From an uncultured Phocaeicola sp. (GTDB taxonomy: Bacteria > Bacteroidota > Bacteroidia > Bacteroidales > Bacteroidaceae), in contig CALUJS010000003.1 of NCBI GenBank assembly GCA_944321015.1, forward strand, positions 1-64,000: a stretch of 64,000 nucleotides of DNA, given 5' to 3'. Within the stretch, counting starts at the first letter, position 1. Each line of letters starts with the position of its first letter. Of this stretch, positions 47,865 through 56,145 are shown one piece after another. The notes below the pieces were generated by a model. The model had not been told where the DNA came from and made no database searches. It was given only the letters and a program-made list of their open reading frames with translations. A program made the position numbers and the translations under genes.

Positions 47865-47872
47865 CAAAAGTA
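47865..47872 (-). promoter_or_regulatory. -7 box before the phosphoesterase-SusCD operon
   Basis: Minus-strand TACTTTTG, 50 bp upstream of the ATG at 47814. No TTTG at -33. Confidence 0.5.
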
Positions 47873-48027
47873 GAGACTGCGTGTAACAACGGTGTATCGC
47901 GCGCATTACATCGCAAGCACAAAACCATTACAAACACATTTCGCATCTATCCCCCCTATACCTTAATAATATAGAAGGGGAAGACACGCCCACGCGCCAC
48001 GGACGGCACGCCTGCGCCCAAGCGTCC

Positions 48028-48115
48028 ATATGTCCGCCCGCGAGCGAACATATCACGGGACACGAGCGAACATATGCCGCGTCACGTCCATCCATATGCC
48101 CGCTCACGGGCCGTC
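48028..48115. repeat. 22-bp phased ATAT array G
   Basis: ATAT cores at 48028, 48050, 48072 and 48094, all 22 bp apart. It lies in the 406-bp divergent gap between the two phosphoesterase paralogs, between their two promoter boxes. Nothing else notable is in this gap. Confidence 0.9.
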
Positions 48116-48169
48116 GCAGATGTAGCAGACTTGTAGGAACAACGTAACCGCAATGACACGCGTGAAGCC

Positions 48170-48177
48170 TACCTTTG
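48170..48177 (+). promoter_or_regulatory. -7 box before second phosphoesterase gene
   Basis: TACCTTTG, 43 bp before the ATG at 48221, matches the consensus. Confidence 0.5.
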
Positions 48178-48220
48178 CGTCGCAACAAACCAATAAACCA
48201 AACCAAAAACCGAACACGAA

Positions 48221-49633
48221 ATGAAACATATGCTTTTATTCAGCCTGATGATTGCCTCTGCCGCAAGCATCATGGCAAAAGACGTGACAGGACGCGTACA
48301 CAGCAACGGCCAAGGACTGCCCGGCGTGGTGGTGACCGATGGAACCAACTTTACCATCACCGACAAGGATGGAGCCTACGCCATGTCGGCACAAGACGAC
48401 GCCGACTTCATCTACATCGTCACGCCTTCGGGCTATGTGGCTTCCTACGCCGACGGCACGCCGGCCTTCTACAAGCCATTGGGAGCCAAAAGCCTTGACT
48501 TCGACCTGTTTGAATACAGCGTGCCCGGGGGCAGCTATGCGCTCTTCGCCGTGGGCGACACGCAGCCGGGCAGCGAACATGCCTACAAACGGCTGGAAAC
48601 GGAGGCTTTCCCGGAGCTGAAACAATATGGCGAGGAATACAAGCAACGCCACATCCCCGTGGCGGCCATCATGCTGGGCGACATGGTGTGGGACAACCCG
48701 GAGACGTATGGCCGCTACAAGGAAGGGCTCAAGAAGCTGGGATACCCGGTCTATCCGCTCATCGGCAACCATGACCACGACGAGACATGCTCGGACAACT
48801 ACAAGAGCGAAGCCGTCTACCGCGCCAACTTCGGCCCGACATATTACGCTTTTAACCTGGGACAAGATTACTACATCATGCTGGACAACATAGACTATCA
48901 CGGAAACCGACAGTATGACACGCGTCTGGACGACAAGCAGCTGGAGTGGGTGGAACGCTACACGCAATACATCCCCAAAGGTGCCCGCGTGTTTGTGGCC
49001 ATGCACGCCCCGGCCTACGCCTACACCAGCAACGAGAAGCTCCCCGGAGCCGACCGGCTGATGGACATTCTGGCCGACTATGAAGTGCATATCCTGAGCG
49101 GACACACGCACATCCACTCCAACATCGCCCTGCGTCCCAACGTGCGGGAACACATGGTGGCCTCCATCGGCGGTGCCTGGTGGCTGTGGGACAGCCAATA
49201 CTGCATGGACGGCACGCCCATGGGCTATCAGGTGTTTGAGTCATCGCCCCGCAGCGGACTGCGCTGGCACTTCAAGACCACAGGCCGCGACCGCGACTAT
49301 CAGTTCCACGTCTATCCGGTCGGTACCGTGCCCGAGCACTGCGACGAGCTTTGCGTGAAAGTGTGGAACTGGGACGAAGGCTGGAAAGTGGAATGGATGG
49401 AAGACGGCGTGAAGAAAGGCGAGATGAAGCAATTCAGCTCCTTCGACCCGGACTACAAGCAATATCTGGAAGACGAATTTGCCCAAGGCCGCAAGCGCAT
49501 CACCTGGCGTTTCCCCGTGCGCAACGGGTTCAGTTTCTTCTCCGCCAAACCTTCGCCCAAGGCAAAAACGGTGACCGTCATCGTCACCGACCGCTTCGGA
49601 CAGGAATACAGGCAGAACTGCGAACTGTTCTGA
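48221..49633 (+). CDS. Calcineurin-like phosphoesterase, secreted (MetallophosN/C type)
   Basis: A 470-residue periplasmic protein with signal peptide (cleavage near SIMAKD). MetallophosN-like domain (about 21-95, GRVHSNGQGLPGVVVTDG), metal-binding core with GDTQPGS, GDMVWD, GNHDHDE, MHAPAYAY and GHTHIHS, and a MetallophosC domain to the end (VTDRFGQEYRQNCELF). It is a shorter paralog of the product at 45859, lacking the extra N-terminal domain and the lipid anchor. The divergent pair suggests one surface-bound and one soluble enzyme acting on the same substrate class. Confidence 0.88.
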   Translation: MKHMLLFSLMIASAASIMAKDVTGRVHSNGQGLPGVVVTDGTNFTITDKDGAYAMSAQDDADFIYIVTPSGYVASYADGTPAFYKPLGAKSLDFDLFEYSVPGGSYALFAVGDTQPGSEHAYKRLETEAFPELKQYGEEYKQRHIPVAAIMLGDMVWDNPETYGRYKEGLKKLGYPVYPLIGNHDHDETCSDNYKSEAVYRANFGPTYYAFNLGQDYYIMLDNIDYHGNRQYDTRLDDKQLEWVERYTQYIPKGARVFVAMHAPAYAYTSNEKLPGADRLMDILADYEVHILSGHTHIHSNIALRPNVREHMVASIGGAWWLWDSQYCMDGTPMGYQVFESSPRSGLRWHFKTTGRDRDYQFHVYPVGTVPEHCDELCVKVWNWDEGWKVEWMEDGVKKGEMKQFSSFDPDYKQYLEDEFAQGRKRITWRFPVRNGFSFFSAKPSPKAKTVTVIVTDRFGQEYRQNCELF

Positions 49634-49701
49634 TGCGCCTCCTCTCTTGAGGAAAAGCAATACATAACCCGCAGGCAAATGGATGGAGGACGGCACAACC
49701 G

Positions 49702-51375
49702 TTATCGTCCGAACAAAAGACGGCGATCGCGCTCGATAGCATCCTTTGTCCATTCCTCCGGAATGAAACGCCAAAGGTCAAGAGATTTCGGACGGACAAC
49801 ACCTTGCCGACCGATGTACTCCATAAGGTAATAACGCAAATCCTTGGATGTGGTGTCCACAATGCGCGAGGCAAGTTCTTCCTTGGGAATGCCCGCGCCG
49901 ATGGTGAGCAGCTCCCCTCCCCCGTTGCCGCGATAGGAATTGATGGCCACGCGATAGACGGCATCCGGCTCGAACGGACGACCGTCGGCCATGGAGAGGA
50001 TGTGCAACTTCTCGCCCTGCGGACGAGTCACGTCGACCGTATAGCGGATGCCGGCGGCAGAATCGAAGTTGAAAGCAAAGTTTTGGAAGCCCAAGCGTTT
50101 GCCCGCGTTGTCAATGGGCGTGAGAAGCATGATGTGGTCAGCCGGCGACTGCATCCGGTTCGTCCACAAGGCGTAGGAATATTCCAGATACGCCTTCACC
50201 TCACGCCCCGTGAGGCGCATGGTGTAGAGCATGTTTTCGTAACGATAGAGGGTAAACATGTCGCGCATGTGCATGTCGCCCGCACGAATTTCGGCATCAT
50301 AGGACAAAGGGGCACAAAAGGAAATGTCGGCACCGGTCAGCTCCAGCTGCATGGAGTGGATGAAGTCAATGAATGCCGAAGGGCCGAAGTAGGCAGGCTC
50401 GGTGCTCATCGTCTCGGCCACCGTTCCGATGCGTCGCGACACGAAGTCCTCCACAGTGTCGTACACGCCGGCAAAACAGTCCATGAAGGGGCGGCTCACG
50501 CCATAGTTCCCCACACGGGTCAGCTTGGCCGTAATCTTCTTCCTCACCACACGGCTGCCCAGTTTTGACAGATGGATGTCCACATCGCCCACCATCACGC
50601 CGTTGTTGGCGGGATTGACAACCCACACCCGCCGGCCCTCCACGTTGGTCACCGTGCCGCAGTAGCGGCGATGGTCGTGCCCGATGAGCAGCACGTCGAA
50701 GCCCGGCACATTCCGCGCAATGTCCATCGTGGCATCTTCGTTATAGAAATCCACCTGACGCACCGACTCCTTGCCTGCATGAAACACGCCTATCACCAGA
50801 TCAGGACGTTCCTTCTCACGGATGAGCGGAATCCAACGACGGGCACACTCCTCCATGTCCTCAAAGCGCAGGCCGCTCCACAGCGTTTCGGGCAGCCACA
50901 TGGGGATGGCGGGCGTAATCATGCCCAACACGGCGATGCGCACGCCTTCCCGCTCAAACATCACGTAAGGAGTCAAGTAGGGTTCGCCCGTATGCACGTC
51001 GATGATGTTGGCGCCCAATACGGGAAAATGACATTCGCGCACCCAACGGTCGTAGACGGCATGTCCGGCCTCGATGTCGTGGTTGCCCATGTTACCCACA
51101 TCGCAACGCAGGTAATTGAGCATCGCCGCACCGGGATGTTCCGTCTGCGTGTCGACAAAATTATAATAATAGGCCGTGGGTTGTCCCTGAAGAATGTCAC
51201 CGTTGTCGATGTAGATGAGCCGCTGCCCGTACTTCTCACGCATCTTTTCGAGCAAGGCGCAGACACGCGCCAAGCTGCCTTCGGTCGGCTGATCGGTCAC
51301 GAAGTTATAGGGGAAGAAGTTCCCATGGATGTCGCTCGTCTCGATGAGCTTCAGATGGATGTCGCGCGTCTTCAA
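49702..51375 (-). CDS. UshA/CpdB-type metallophosphatase (5'-nucleotidase family)
   Basis: A 557-residue enzyme. N-terminal metallophosphoesterase domain with TSDIHG (Asp-15, His-17), NGDILQGQP, MGNHDIEAG and GHDHRRY; C-terminal 5'-nucleotidase domain from about 320 (TMSTEPAYFGPSAFIDFIH, YRYENMLYTMRLTGREVK, YRVAINSYRGNGGGE). The family hydrolyses nucleotides or 2',3'-cyclic nucleotides. It begins MKTRDIHLKLIETSDIHG with no signal peptide, although relatives are normally exported. It is 12 bp downstream of the clostripain-like gene on the same strand, so the two form an operon. Confidence 0.9.
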   Translation of the reverse strand: MKTRDIHLKLIETSDIHGNFFPYNFVTDQPTEGSLARVCALLEKMREKYGQRLIYIDNGDILQGQPTAYYYNFVDTQTEHPGAAMLNYLRCDVGNMGNHDIEAGHAVYDRWVRECHFPVLGANIIDVHTGEPYLTPYVMFEREGVRIAVLGMITPAIPMWLPETLWSGLRFEDMEECARRWIPLIREKERPDLVIGVFHAGKESVRQVDFYNEDATMDIARNVPGFDVLLIGHDHRRYCGTVTNVEGRRVWVVNPANNGVMVGDVDIHLSKLGSRVVRKKITAKLTRVGNYGVSRPFMDCFAGVYDTVEDFVSRRIGTVAETMSTEPAYFGPSAFIDFIHSMQLELTGADISFCAPLSYDAEIRAGDMHMRDMFTLYRYENMLYTMRLTGREVKAYLEYSYALWTNRMQSPADHIMLLTPIDNAGKRLGFQNFAFNFDSAAGIRYTVDVTRPQGEKLHILSMADGRPFEPDAVYRVAINSYRGNGGGELLTIGAGIPKEELASRIVDTTSKDLRYYLMEYIGRQGVVRPKSLDLWRFIPEEWTKDAIERDRRLLFGR

Positions 51376-51387
51376 GGGAGAAGCTGA

Positions 51388-52593
51388 TTAATCGTGGGTG
51401 GCCTTCCACCAGGCGGTATTCTCTTTCTGGGTCACGGTGGCCTTCGGATGGCCCGTGCTGGGGTCGGAGATGGTGAGACCGCAGGTTGTGTAGATGGGAT
51501 AAGTACCTCTTCCGTCGGTCCCGGCACTACTCAATACTGTAAAATACTCGTCGGTGTGCACTTCGTATATCACCGTGCGCGCCAAGAGTGCTTCGTATTC
51601 AGCCAAGAGTGTCTCATCCTTGCAGAGGTGACGCACGTAGTCGGCAAAGTCGTAGAAGATGGTGGGGCGATAGCCGTCGAGGTCCTGTAACTCGTCCTCA
51701 GCACGGCCCGTATAGGTGTAACGGCTGTTTATCTCGCGCATCAATTCGGCCATGACATCCAGCTGCGAACAATCGGTCACGGACAACGTGCCGCAAGGCG
51801 TGCTGTAAACGGAATAGAAATCATAGAAACCATCACACACGGCTTTATAATCAGATTCCAACAGATATTCCCCTATCAGGTCATAGGGCATCCCCACGGC
51901 CATCATCTCGCAGGTGGAAGCGATGAGATAATCGGTCACATGACGCAAGTCGTAGGCCACTTCCACCGTGGCCATATAGCAATCGTCGAAAAGAATGAAG
52001 TCCATATGCATCCCGGCATTCGCTATGGCTTCGGCCAGCGTGGTGACATTCGTCTGATAATCTTCCACCGTGCCGCCGAAGAAGCGGGTCAACGGGCCGT
52101 CCTCCGCCTCCCAATGGTATTTGAAGTCCGACGCAACGCGCGAGCGACCCGCCTCCACCGGAACCCAGCCCATGCCGTGACAACCGATAGTCATGGCGTA
52201 TGTCGGTGCAGGCGCAAAACGCTTCACATCGTTCAGAATGGAAGTGATGCCCACCGCAGTGGTGATGGCAGGCGCAGTGTAGCTCTTCAACACCGTGCGC
52301 TCGCACTTCCCGTTACGGCAGGTGATTTCGTAGAGTTCGGCCTCATCCGAACTCGTGGAGAAGAACACGAGCACCCGCTCGCCCCTCAATCCGCGACGGC
52401 TGATGGCCGTCTCCATATCCGCCACATTATCACGAAAATATCCCGTCAGATTGTTCGACCACGGAAAGTACATGAACAACGTCTTTTCCGTAGGGACCGG
52501 CCCGTCCTCTTCCTCCGTGCAGGAAGAGAAACACAGCCCGATGCAAAGGATGCAACCCAACATCAGCCATCGCAATAAACTTCTATGTCGCAT
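51388..52593 (-). CDS. Clostripain-related (C11) cysteine peptidase lipoprotein
   Basis: A 401-residue lipoprotein with lipobox CFSSC (Cys about 24). C11 peptidase motifs: His in IGCHGMGW and Cys in ILFDDCYMATVEVAYDL form the catalytic pair, preceded by the MYFPWSNNL strand. Family members cleave after basic residues, but specificity cannot be read here. The ATG at 52593 (MRHRSLLRW) gives a proper signal peptide; the same frame upstream crosses array H and is not coding. Operon with the nucleotidase gene downstream. Confidence 0.88.
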   Translation of the reverse strand: MRHRSLLRWLMLGCILCIGLCFSSCTEEEDGPVPTEKTLFMYFPWSNNLTGYFRDNVADMETAISRRGLRGERVLVFFSTSSDEAELYEITCRNGKCERTVLKSYTAPAITTAVGITSILNDVKRFAPAPTYAMTIGCHGMGWVPVEAGRSRVASDFKYHWEAEDGPLTRFFGGTVEDYQTNVTTLAEAIANAGMHMDFILFDDCYMATVEVAYDLRHVTDYLIASTCEMMAVGMPYDLIGEYLLESDYKAVCDGFYDFYSVYSTPCGTLSVTDCSQLDVMAELMREINSRYTYTGRAEDELQDLDGYRPTIFYDFADYVRHLCKDETLLAEYEALLARTVIYEVHTDEYFTVLSSAGTDGRGTYPIYTTCGLTISDPSTGHPKATVTQKENTAWWKATHD

Positions 52594-52710
52594 AGTCAGA
52601 TTCGTTCTTGATTTTGCGCCCAAAGTTAGCGTAAATATGCCGGATGTACAACCCCCTCCCGAATGATTAGCCTTTGGGACAAAGGGAAGCAAACCGGCAC
52701 AGCCGCGCCC

Positions 52711-52820
52711 ATATGCACGGACGCGAGCCTCCATATGCACAGTCACGAGCGGACATATGCCCGGAGGCAGGCCTCCATATGGACGCTCAAGACCGTCCAT
52801 ATCAGCCTGATGACGACCGG
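52711..52820. repeat. 22-bp phased ATAT array H
   Basis: Five ATAT cores at 52711, 52733, 52755, 52777 and 52799, all exactly 22 bp apart. It lies in the 312-bp tandem gap between the Spy-like gene (upstream on the minus strand) and the clostripain-like gene. A terminator hairpin follows it at 52832. Confidence 0.92.
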
Positions 52821-52831
52821 GGTTAAACAGA

Positions 52832-52873
52832 CAGCCCCGACACCACAGGCACATGCCTGCCATGTCGGGACTG
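52832..52873 (-). terminator. Terminator of the sigma factor operon
   Basis: Nested perfect hairpin: CCCGACA / TGTCGGG outside and CAGGCA / TGCCTG inside, separated by CCA on both sides. The minus strand continues TGTTTAA. It lies just past the Spy-like stop at 52906. Confidence 0.65.
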
Positions 52874-52905
52874 CCATTCCCTACAATCTCTATTTATACC
52901 AATTC

Positions 52906-53406
52906 TTATTTGCCCGGAGCCATCCGCTCGCCTTTATGCATCCGGGGCATGGGAGGAGCTTTGTGACCCTGACGGCGATTCATCTCCCAGCCCAAGCGGC
53001 GCATGTTGGAACGCTCCAGACTGTATATCTTGCGAATCTGCTTCATGGTCAGTATCTTCTTGAACTTCTTGTAATACTTTTCCTTCACGTCTATCACCTT
53101 ACGGCCTTGGGCAAACTCGCTCTCTATCTCCTTGGCAATCTCGTCATCGGTCATCTCTGTGCCCCTTTTTTTCATGCGCGGCAGGCGACAGTCCTTCATC
53201 TCCTTCTGATAGTCCTTATAGACGGGCGTGAACTCGGCCGCCGTCTTATCATCGAGCATCAGTGCATCCAGCACCTGTTTCAGCTGCATCTCGGCAAAAT
53301 CGGGACGCTTGGCGGGACGCGACTTGGCATCCTTTTCATTTTGAGCCGAAAGACTCCCTGTCAGCAACACCACGACTGACAGCAACATAACGATTCTTCT
53401 TTTCAT
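52906..53406 (-). CDS. Spy/CpxP-like periplasmic protein
   Basis: A 166-residue protein with signal peptide (cleavage near GSLSAQ) and a highly charged, helical mature part rich in Lys, Arg, Met and Glu. The helical hairpin DFAEMQLKQVLDALMLDDKTAAEFTPVY and the later KYYKKFKKILTMKQIRKIY are typical of the Spy-like or LTXXQ-type chaperones, but no LTxxQ motif is intact. The C-terminus is rich in Met, Pro and His. It is last in an operon with an ECF sigma factor and a probable anti-sigma factor, so it may be a stress chaperone or sensor. Confidence 0.7.
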   Translation of the reverse strand: MKRRIVMLLSVVVLLTGSLSAQNEKDAKSRPAKRPDFAEMQLKQVLDALMLDDKTAAEFTPVYKDYQKEMKDCRLPRMKKRGTEMTDDEIAKEIESEFAQGRKVIDVKEKYYKKFKKILTMKQIRKIYSLERSNMRRLGWEMNRRQGHKAPPMPRMHKGERMAPGK

Positions 53407-53431
53407 AATCTGATGTATTTAGGATTTATAA

Positions 53432-53779
53432 TCACTCTTCTTCATACAATGTCAGCGTGACATCTGCCGCATAATAATCAAACTGTTCGACCAGTTCCTC
53501 ATCCGACAGCTGACTGATGTAGGCATTCATCTTGTCGGCAAACGACACGGAGAGGGTGTCCGGATTTTCCGTATCTCTTCCCATTCCTCCGAAAAACACG
53601 ACGCCGGCAAACAAGGCTGCCACGGCAGTCGCTCCCAGAGAAAAACCCCATCTGCGCCGGCGACGGGCACGCTCTGCGCGGATTCTTTCCATCATGCGGT
53701 CGGGAAACTGCTTGAAAAAGCCTTCAGGAACCCGATAAGGCATCTGCTTACCGATATCTATCAAATCAAAGTCTTTCAT
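53432..53779 (-). CDS. Probable anti-sigma factor with one membrane helix
   Basis: A 115-residue protein. Cytoplasmic N-terminus (MKDFDLIDIGKQMPYRVP), an Arg-rich stretch (RAERARRRRRWG), one membrane helix (about 47-65, ATAVAALFAGVVFFGGM), and an acidic outer tail. The gene order and topology match anti-sigma factors, but no zinc-binding HxxxCxxC motif is present. I chose ATG 53779, which overlaps the end of the sigma gene by 14 bp; ATG 53818 would overlap by 53 bp. Function is inferred from position. Confidence 0.65.
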   Translation of the reverse strand: MKDFDLIDIGKQMPYRVPEGFFKQFPDRMMERIRAERARRRRRWGFSLGATAVAALFAGVVFFGGMGRDTENPDTLSVSFADKMNAYISQLSDEELVEQFDYYAADVTLTLYEEE

Positions 53780-54308
53780 AATGCTTCTGTATGTATTTCT
53801 TAATATTTTCCTTGGCATAAAAGAAATTGGTCTTCAACGTCTCCACCTGCGTATCCAATATCTCGGAAATATCGGCATAGTCCAACTCGTCATAGTAACG
53901 CAGGTTGAACACCAACCGCTGTTTCTCCGGAAGTTGCCGGATGGCTTTTTGCAGGAGCGCCAGGCGTTCCCTGTTGTCATCATCCGGACTTTCATCCGGA
54001 ACATCGGCCAGACTTTCCCGCCCCATCTCATCCAGCGACAGCAGCGTCTGTCTGTTCTTCTCAATGAAGCGGAGCGTCTCGTTCGTGGCTATCTTGTAAA
54101 GCCATGTCGAAAGTTTGCTTTCTCCCTTGAAGGAATTCCAATGCCGATAGACGCGCAAAAACGTTTCCTGCAACACATCTTCAGCATCGTCATGCCCCGG
54201 AAGCATCCGGCGGATATGCCAATACAATGGCTCTTGATAGCGTTCAATCAAACATCTGAAACCTCTTTCCTTATCCACATGAGCGATTTTCAAAATCTCT
54301 TCATCCAT
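53766..54308 (-). CDS. ECF sigma factor (sigma-70 family)
   Basis: A 180-residue extracytoplasmic-function sigma factor. Region 2 has DAEDVLQETFLRVYRHW and STWLYKIATNETLRFIEK; region 4 has LPEKQRLVFNLRYYDELDYADISEIL followed by the recognition helix QVETLKTNFFYAKENIKKY. Length is normal. It is first in the operon with the anti-sigma-like and Spy-like genes. Likely envelope-stress control, perhaps auto-regulated. It has no SusC partner, so it is not of the nutrient-uptake type. Confidence 0.92.
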   Translation of the reverse strand: MDEEILKIAHVDKERGFRCLIERYQEPLYWHIRRMLPGHDDAEDVLQETFLRVYRHWNSFKGESKLSTWLYKIATNETLRFIEKNRQTLLSLDEMGRESLADVPDESPDDDNRERLALLQKAIRQLPEKQRLVFNLRYYDELDYADISEILDTQVETLKTNFFYAKENIKKYIQKHYERL

Positions 54309-54384
54309 GCTTCATCTGATTGTTTACTCGATAGACCCTATGCTTTCCGCGAAGTTCAAGAGTCCGCGAAGCTTTAACATTAGT

Positions 54385-54485
54385 TGACGAGGAAACAAGG
54401 GACAAGGGAACGAGGGGACAAGTTGACGAGGATTTACCAATATAGCGTTCTCCTTGTCAACTCGTCCCCTCGTCAACTTGTCAAC
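54385..54485 (-). repeat. Purine-rich long inverted repeat after cstA
   Basis: Left arm about 54400-54432 (GGAACGAGGGGACAAGTTG, then ACGAGGA) is nearly complementary to right arm about 54452-54482 (TCCTTGTCAACTCGTCCCCTC). The stem is about 26 pairs with two or three mismatches. On the minus strand it follows the cstA stop and could end that message. It is built from the same GACAAGTTGACGAGG words as the element at 39474. Confidence 0.65.
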
Positions 54486-55907
54486 TCATCTCCTGACCTT
54501 CCGATACCACATGACAAACCAACATGCAGCCGCCAGCACCGACAGAATGCCGATAAAGGCCGTGCTGTTTACCGGAATGCCGAAACCTTCGGGCGCCACA
54601 CAGATGTAGGTCACACACACGGCCGTCATGAACAAAGCCGGAAACAATGTCACACAGAAATAACCTCCACGCCGTTCGCGCACCAGGTAAACAGTAATTG
54701 CCCACAGGGTAAATATGGACAACGCCTGATTGGCCCATGCGAAATATCGCCAAATCATGTCAAACCCGTCGGCATCGCGAAGACTGTAGAGCAACAGCCC
54801 GACTGCCAGCACAAACATGGGCACGCAAATGTACAAACGGCGACGGATGCTCCGCTGCTCCATTCCTAGCATGTCGGCAACGATGAGACGTGCCGAACGG
54901 AACGCCGTGTCACCGCTGGTAATGGGAGCCGCTATCACGCCGATGACGGCAAGCACGCCGCCCACCGTGCCGAGCCAGCCTTTGGTGATGTCGTCCACAA
55001 TGACCGCCGCATTGGTCTCACCCATGCCATTCTCATGAAAGAAATAAGTAGCGGCGGCAGCCCAGATAAGCGCAACGACGCCTTCGGCTATCATTGCCCC
55101 GTAGAACACCGGCCGGCCGTGGCGTTCGCTCGTCATGCACCGCGCCATCAAAGGGCTCTGCGTGGCATGGAATCCGCTTATGGCGCCGCAGGCTATGCTG
55201 ACGAACATAATCGGGAAGATGGGCAACGTGGCCGCATCGGGATGCGTGTTCTGCACGCCGTCCCATATCTCAGGCAACGCAGGATGATGCACATACAGCA
55301 TCACCAGAATGCTCACAGCCATAAAAAGCAACGCGACGGCAAACAAAGGATATATCTTACCGATAATCTTGTCAATGGGCAACATCGTAGCCAGGATGTA
55401 ATACAGAAAGACAACGACAATCCAGAATGTGGTGTCGAGCACCTCGGGCGTGAGCTTGGCCAACAATCCCGCCGGTCCTGCGACAAATACGGCGCCCACC
55501 AATATCATCAGTATCACGGTAAACACCCGCATCACCTGTTTGGTGGTCATGCCCAGATAGCGTCCGATGATTTCGGGCAGGCTTTCCCCGTCATGGCGCA
55601 AGGACAGCATTCCGGCCAGATAGTCATGCACCGCACCGGCAAAAATGCTTCCCAACACAATCCACAGATAGGAAGCCGTGCCGAACTTGGCGCCCATGAT
55701 AGCTCCGAAGATAGGCCCCAGCCCGGCAATGTTGAGAAACTGAATCATGAATATCTTCCACGTGGGCAAAGGGATGTAGTCCACTCCGTCGGCCCGGGTG
55801 ACGGCCGGTGTCTGACGGTCGTCCGGCCCGAATATCCGTTCCATAAAACGCCCGTAAATGAAATAACCTGCTATGAGTGCCAGCAGGCACAATGTAAAAC
55901 TTACCAT
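54486..55907 (-). CDS. cstA: CstA-family carbon starvation protein
   Basis: A membrane protein of 473 residues with about 12 helices. Conserved CstA blocks are YIPLPTWKIFMIQFLNIAGLGPIFGAI, GAVHDYLAGMLSLRHDG and CGAISGFHATQSPLMARCM. Family members take up pyruvate or peptides during carbon limitation. It is shorter than E. coli CstA (701), lacking the C-terminal extension, as is common in Bacteroidetes. A long inverted repeat marks its 3' end. No histidine kinase of the BtsS type is next to it. Confidence 0.9.
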   Translation of the reverse strand: MVSFTLCLLALIAGYFIYGRFMERIFGPDDRQTPAVTRADGVDYIPLPTWKIFMIQFLNIAGLGPIFGAIMGAKFGTASYLWIVLGSIFAGAVHDYLAGMLSLRHDGESLPEIIGRYLGMTTKQVMRVFTVILMILVGAVFVAGPAGLLAKLTPEVLDTTFWIVVVFLYYILATMLPIDKIIGKIYPLFAVALLFMAVSILVMLYVHHPALPEIWDGVQNTHPDAATLPIFPIMFVSIACGAISGFHATQSPLMARCMTSERHGRPVFYGAMIAEGVVALIWAAAATYFFHENGMGETNAAVIVDDITKGWLGTVGGVLAVIGVIAAPITSGDTAFRSARLIVADMLGMEQRSIRRRLYICVPMFVLAVGLLLYSLRDADGFDMIWRYFAWANQALSIFTLWAITVYLVRERRGGYFCVTLFPALFMTAVCVTYICVAPEGFGIPVNSTAFIGILSVLAAACWFVMWYRKVRR

Positions 55908-56104
55908 AATAATGTCTTTCGTTTTGTATTGATGATTAATAATTGGTTTATCTCAAAACAACCACATAAGCCCAAAAGTCTGCCTTTTGTCGTCGGTTCA
56001 CAAATATACGGCCTTTTTAATCGTTCAATATGCACGTCGCGGCTTTTAACATTTTCCCACCAAAAAACCTCTGATAAATGAGATGACAGCACAACCTGCT
56101 TTAA

Positions 56105-56112
56105 TACCTTTG
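56105..56112 (+). promoter_or_regulatory. -7 box before nudC
   Basis: TACCTTTG, about 33 bp before the chosen ATG at 56146. Confidence 0.5.
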
Positions 56113-56145
56113 CACCACGTATCTCAATCACACACAATGCACACT

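Noticed and set aside
2477-52820. CRISPR array as explanation of the 22-bp repeats
   Set aside because: Units have no constant repeat and unique spacer; only the ATAT core is fixed, the period is far below that of CRISPR arrays, arrays have only 4-5 units, and no cas gene is present.
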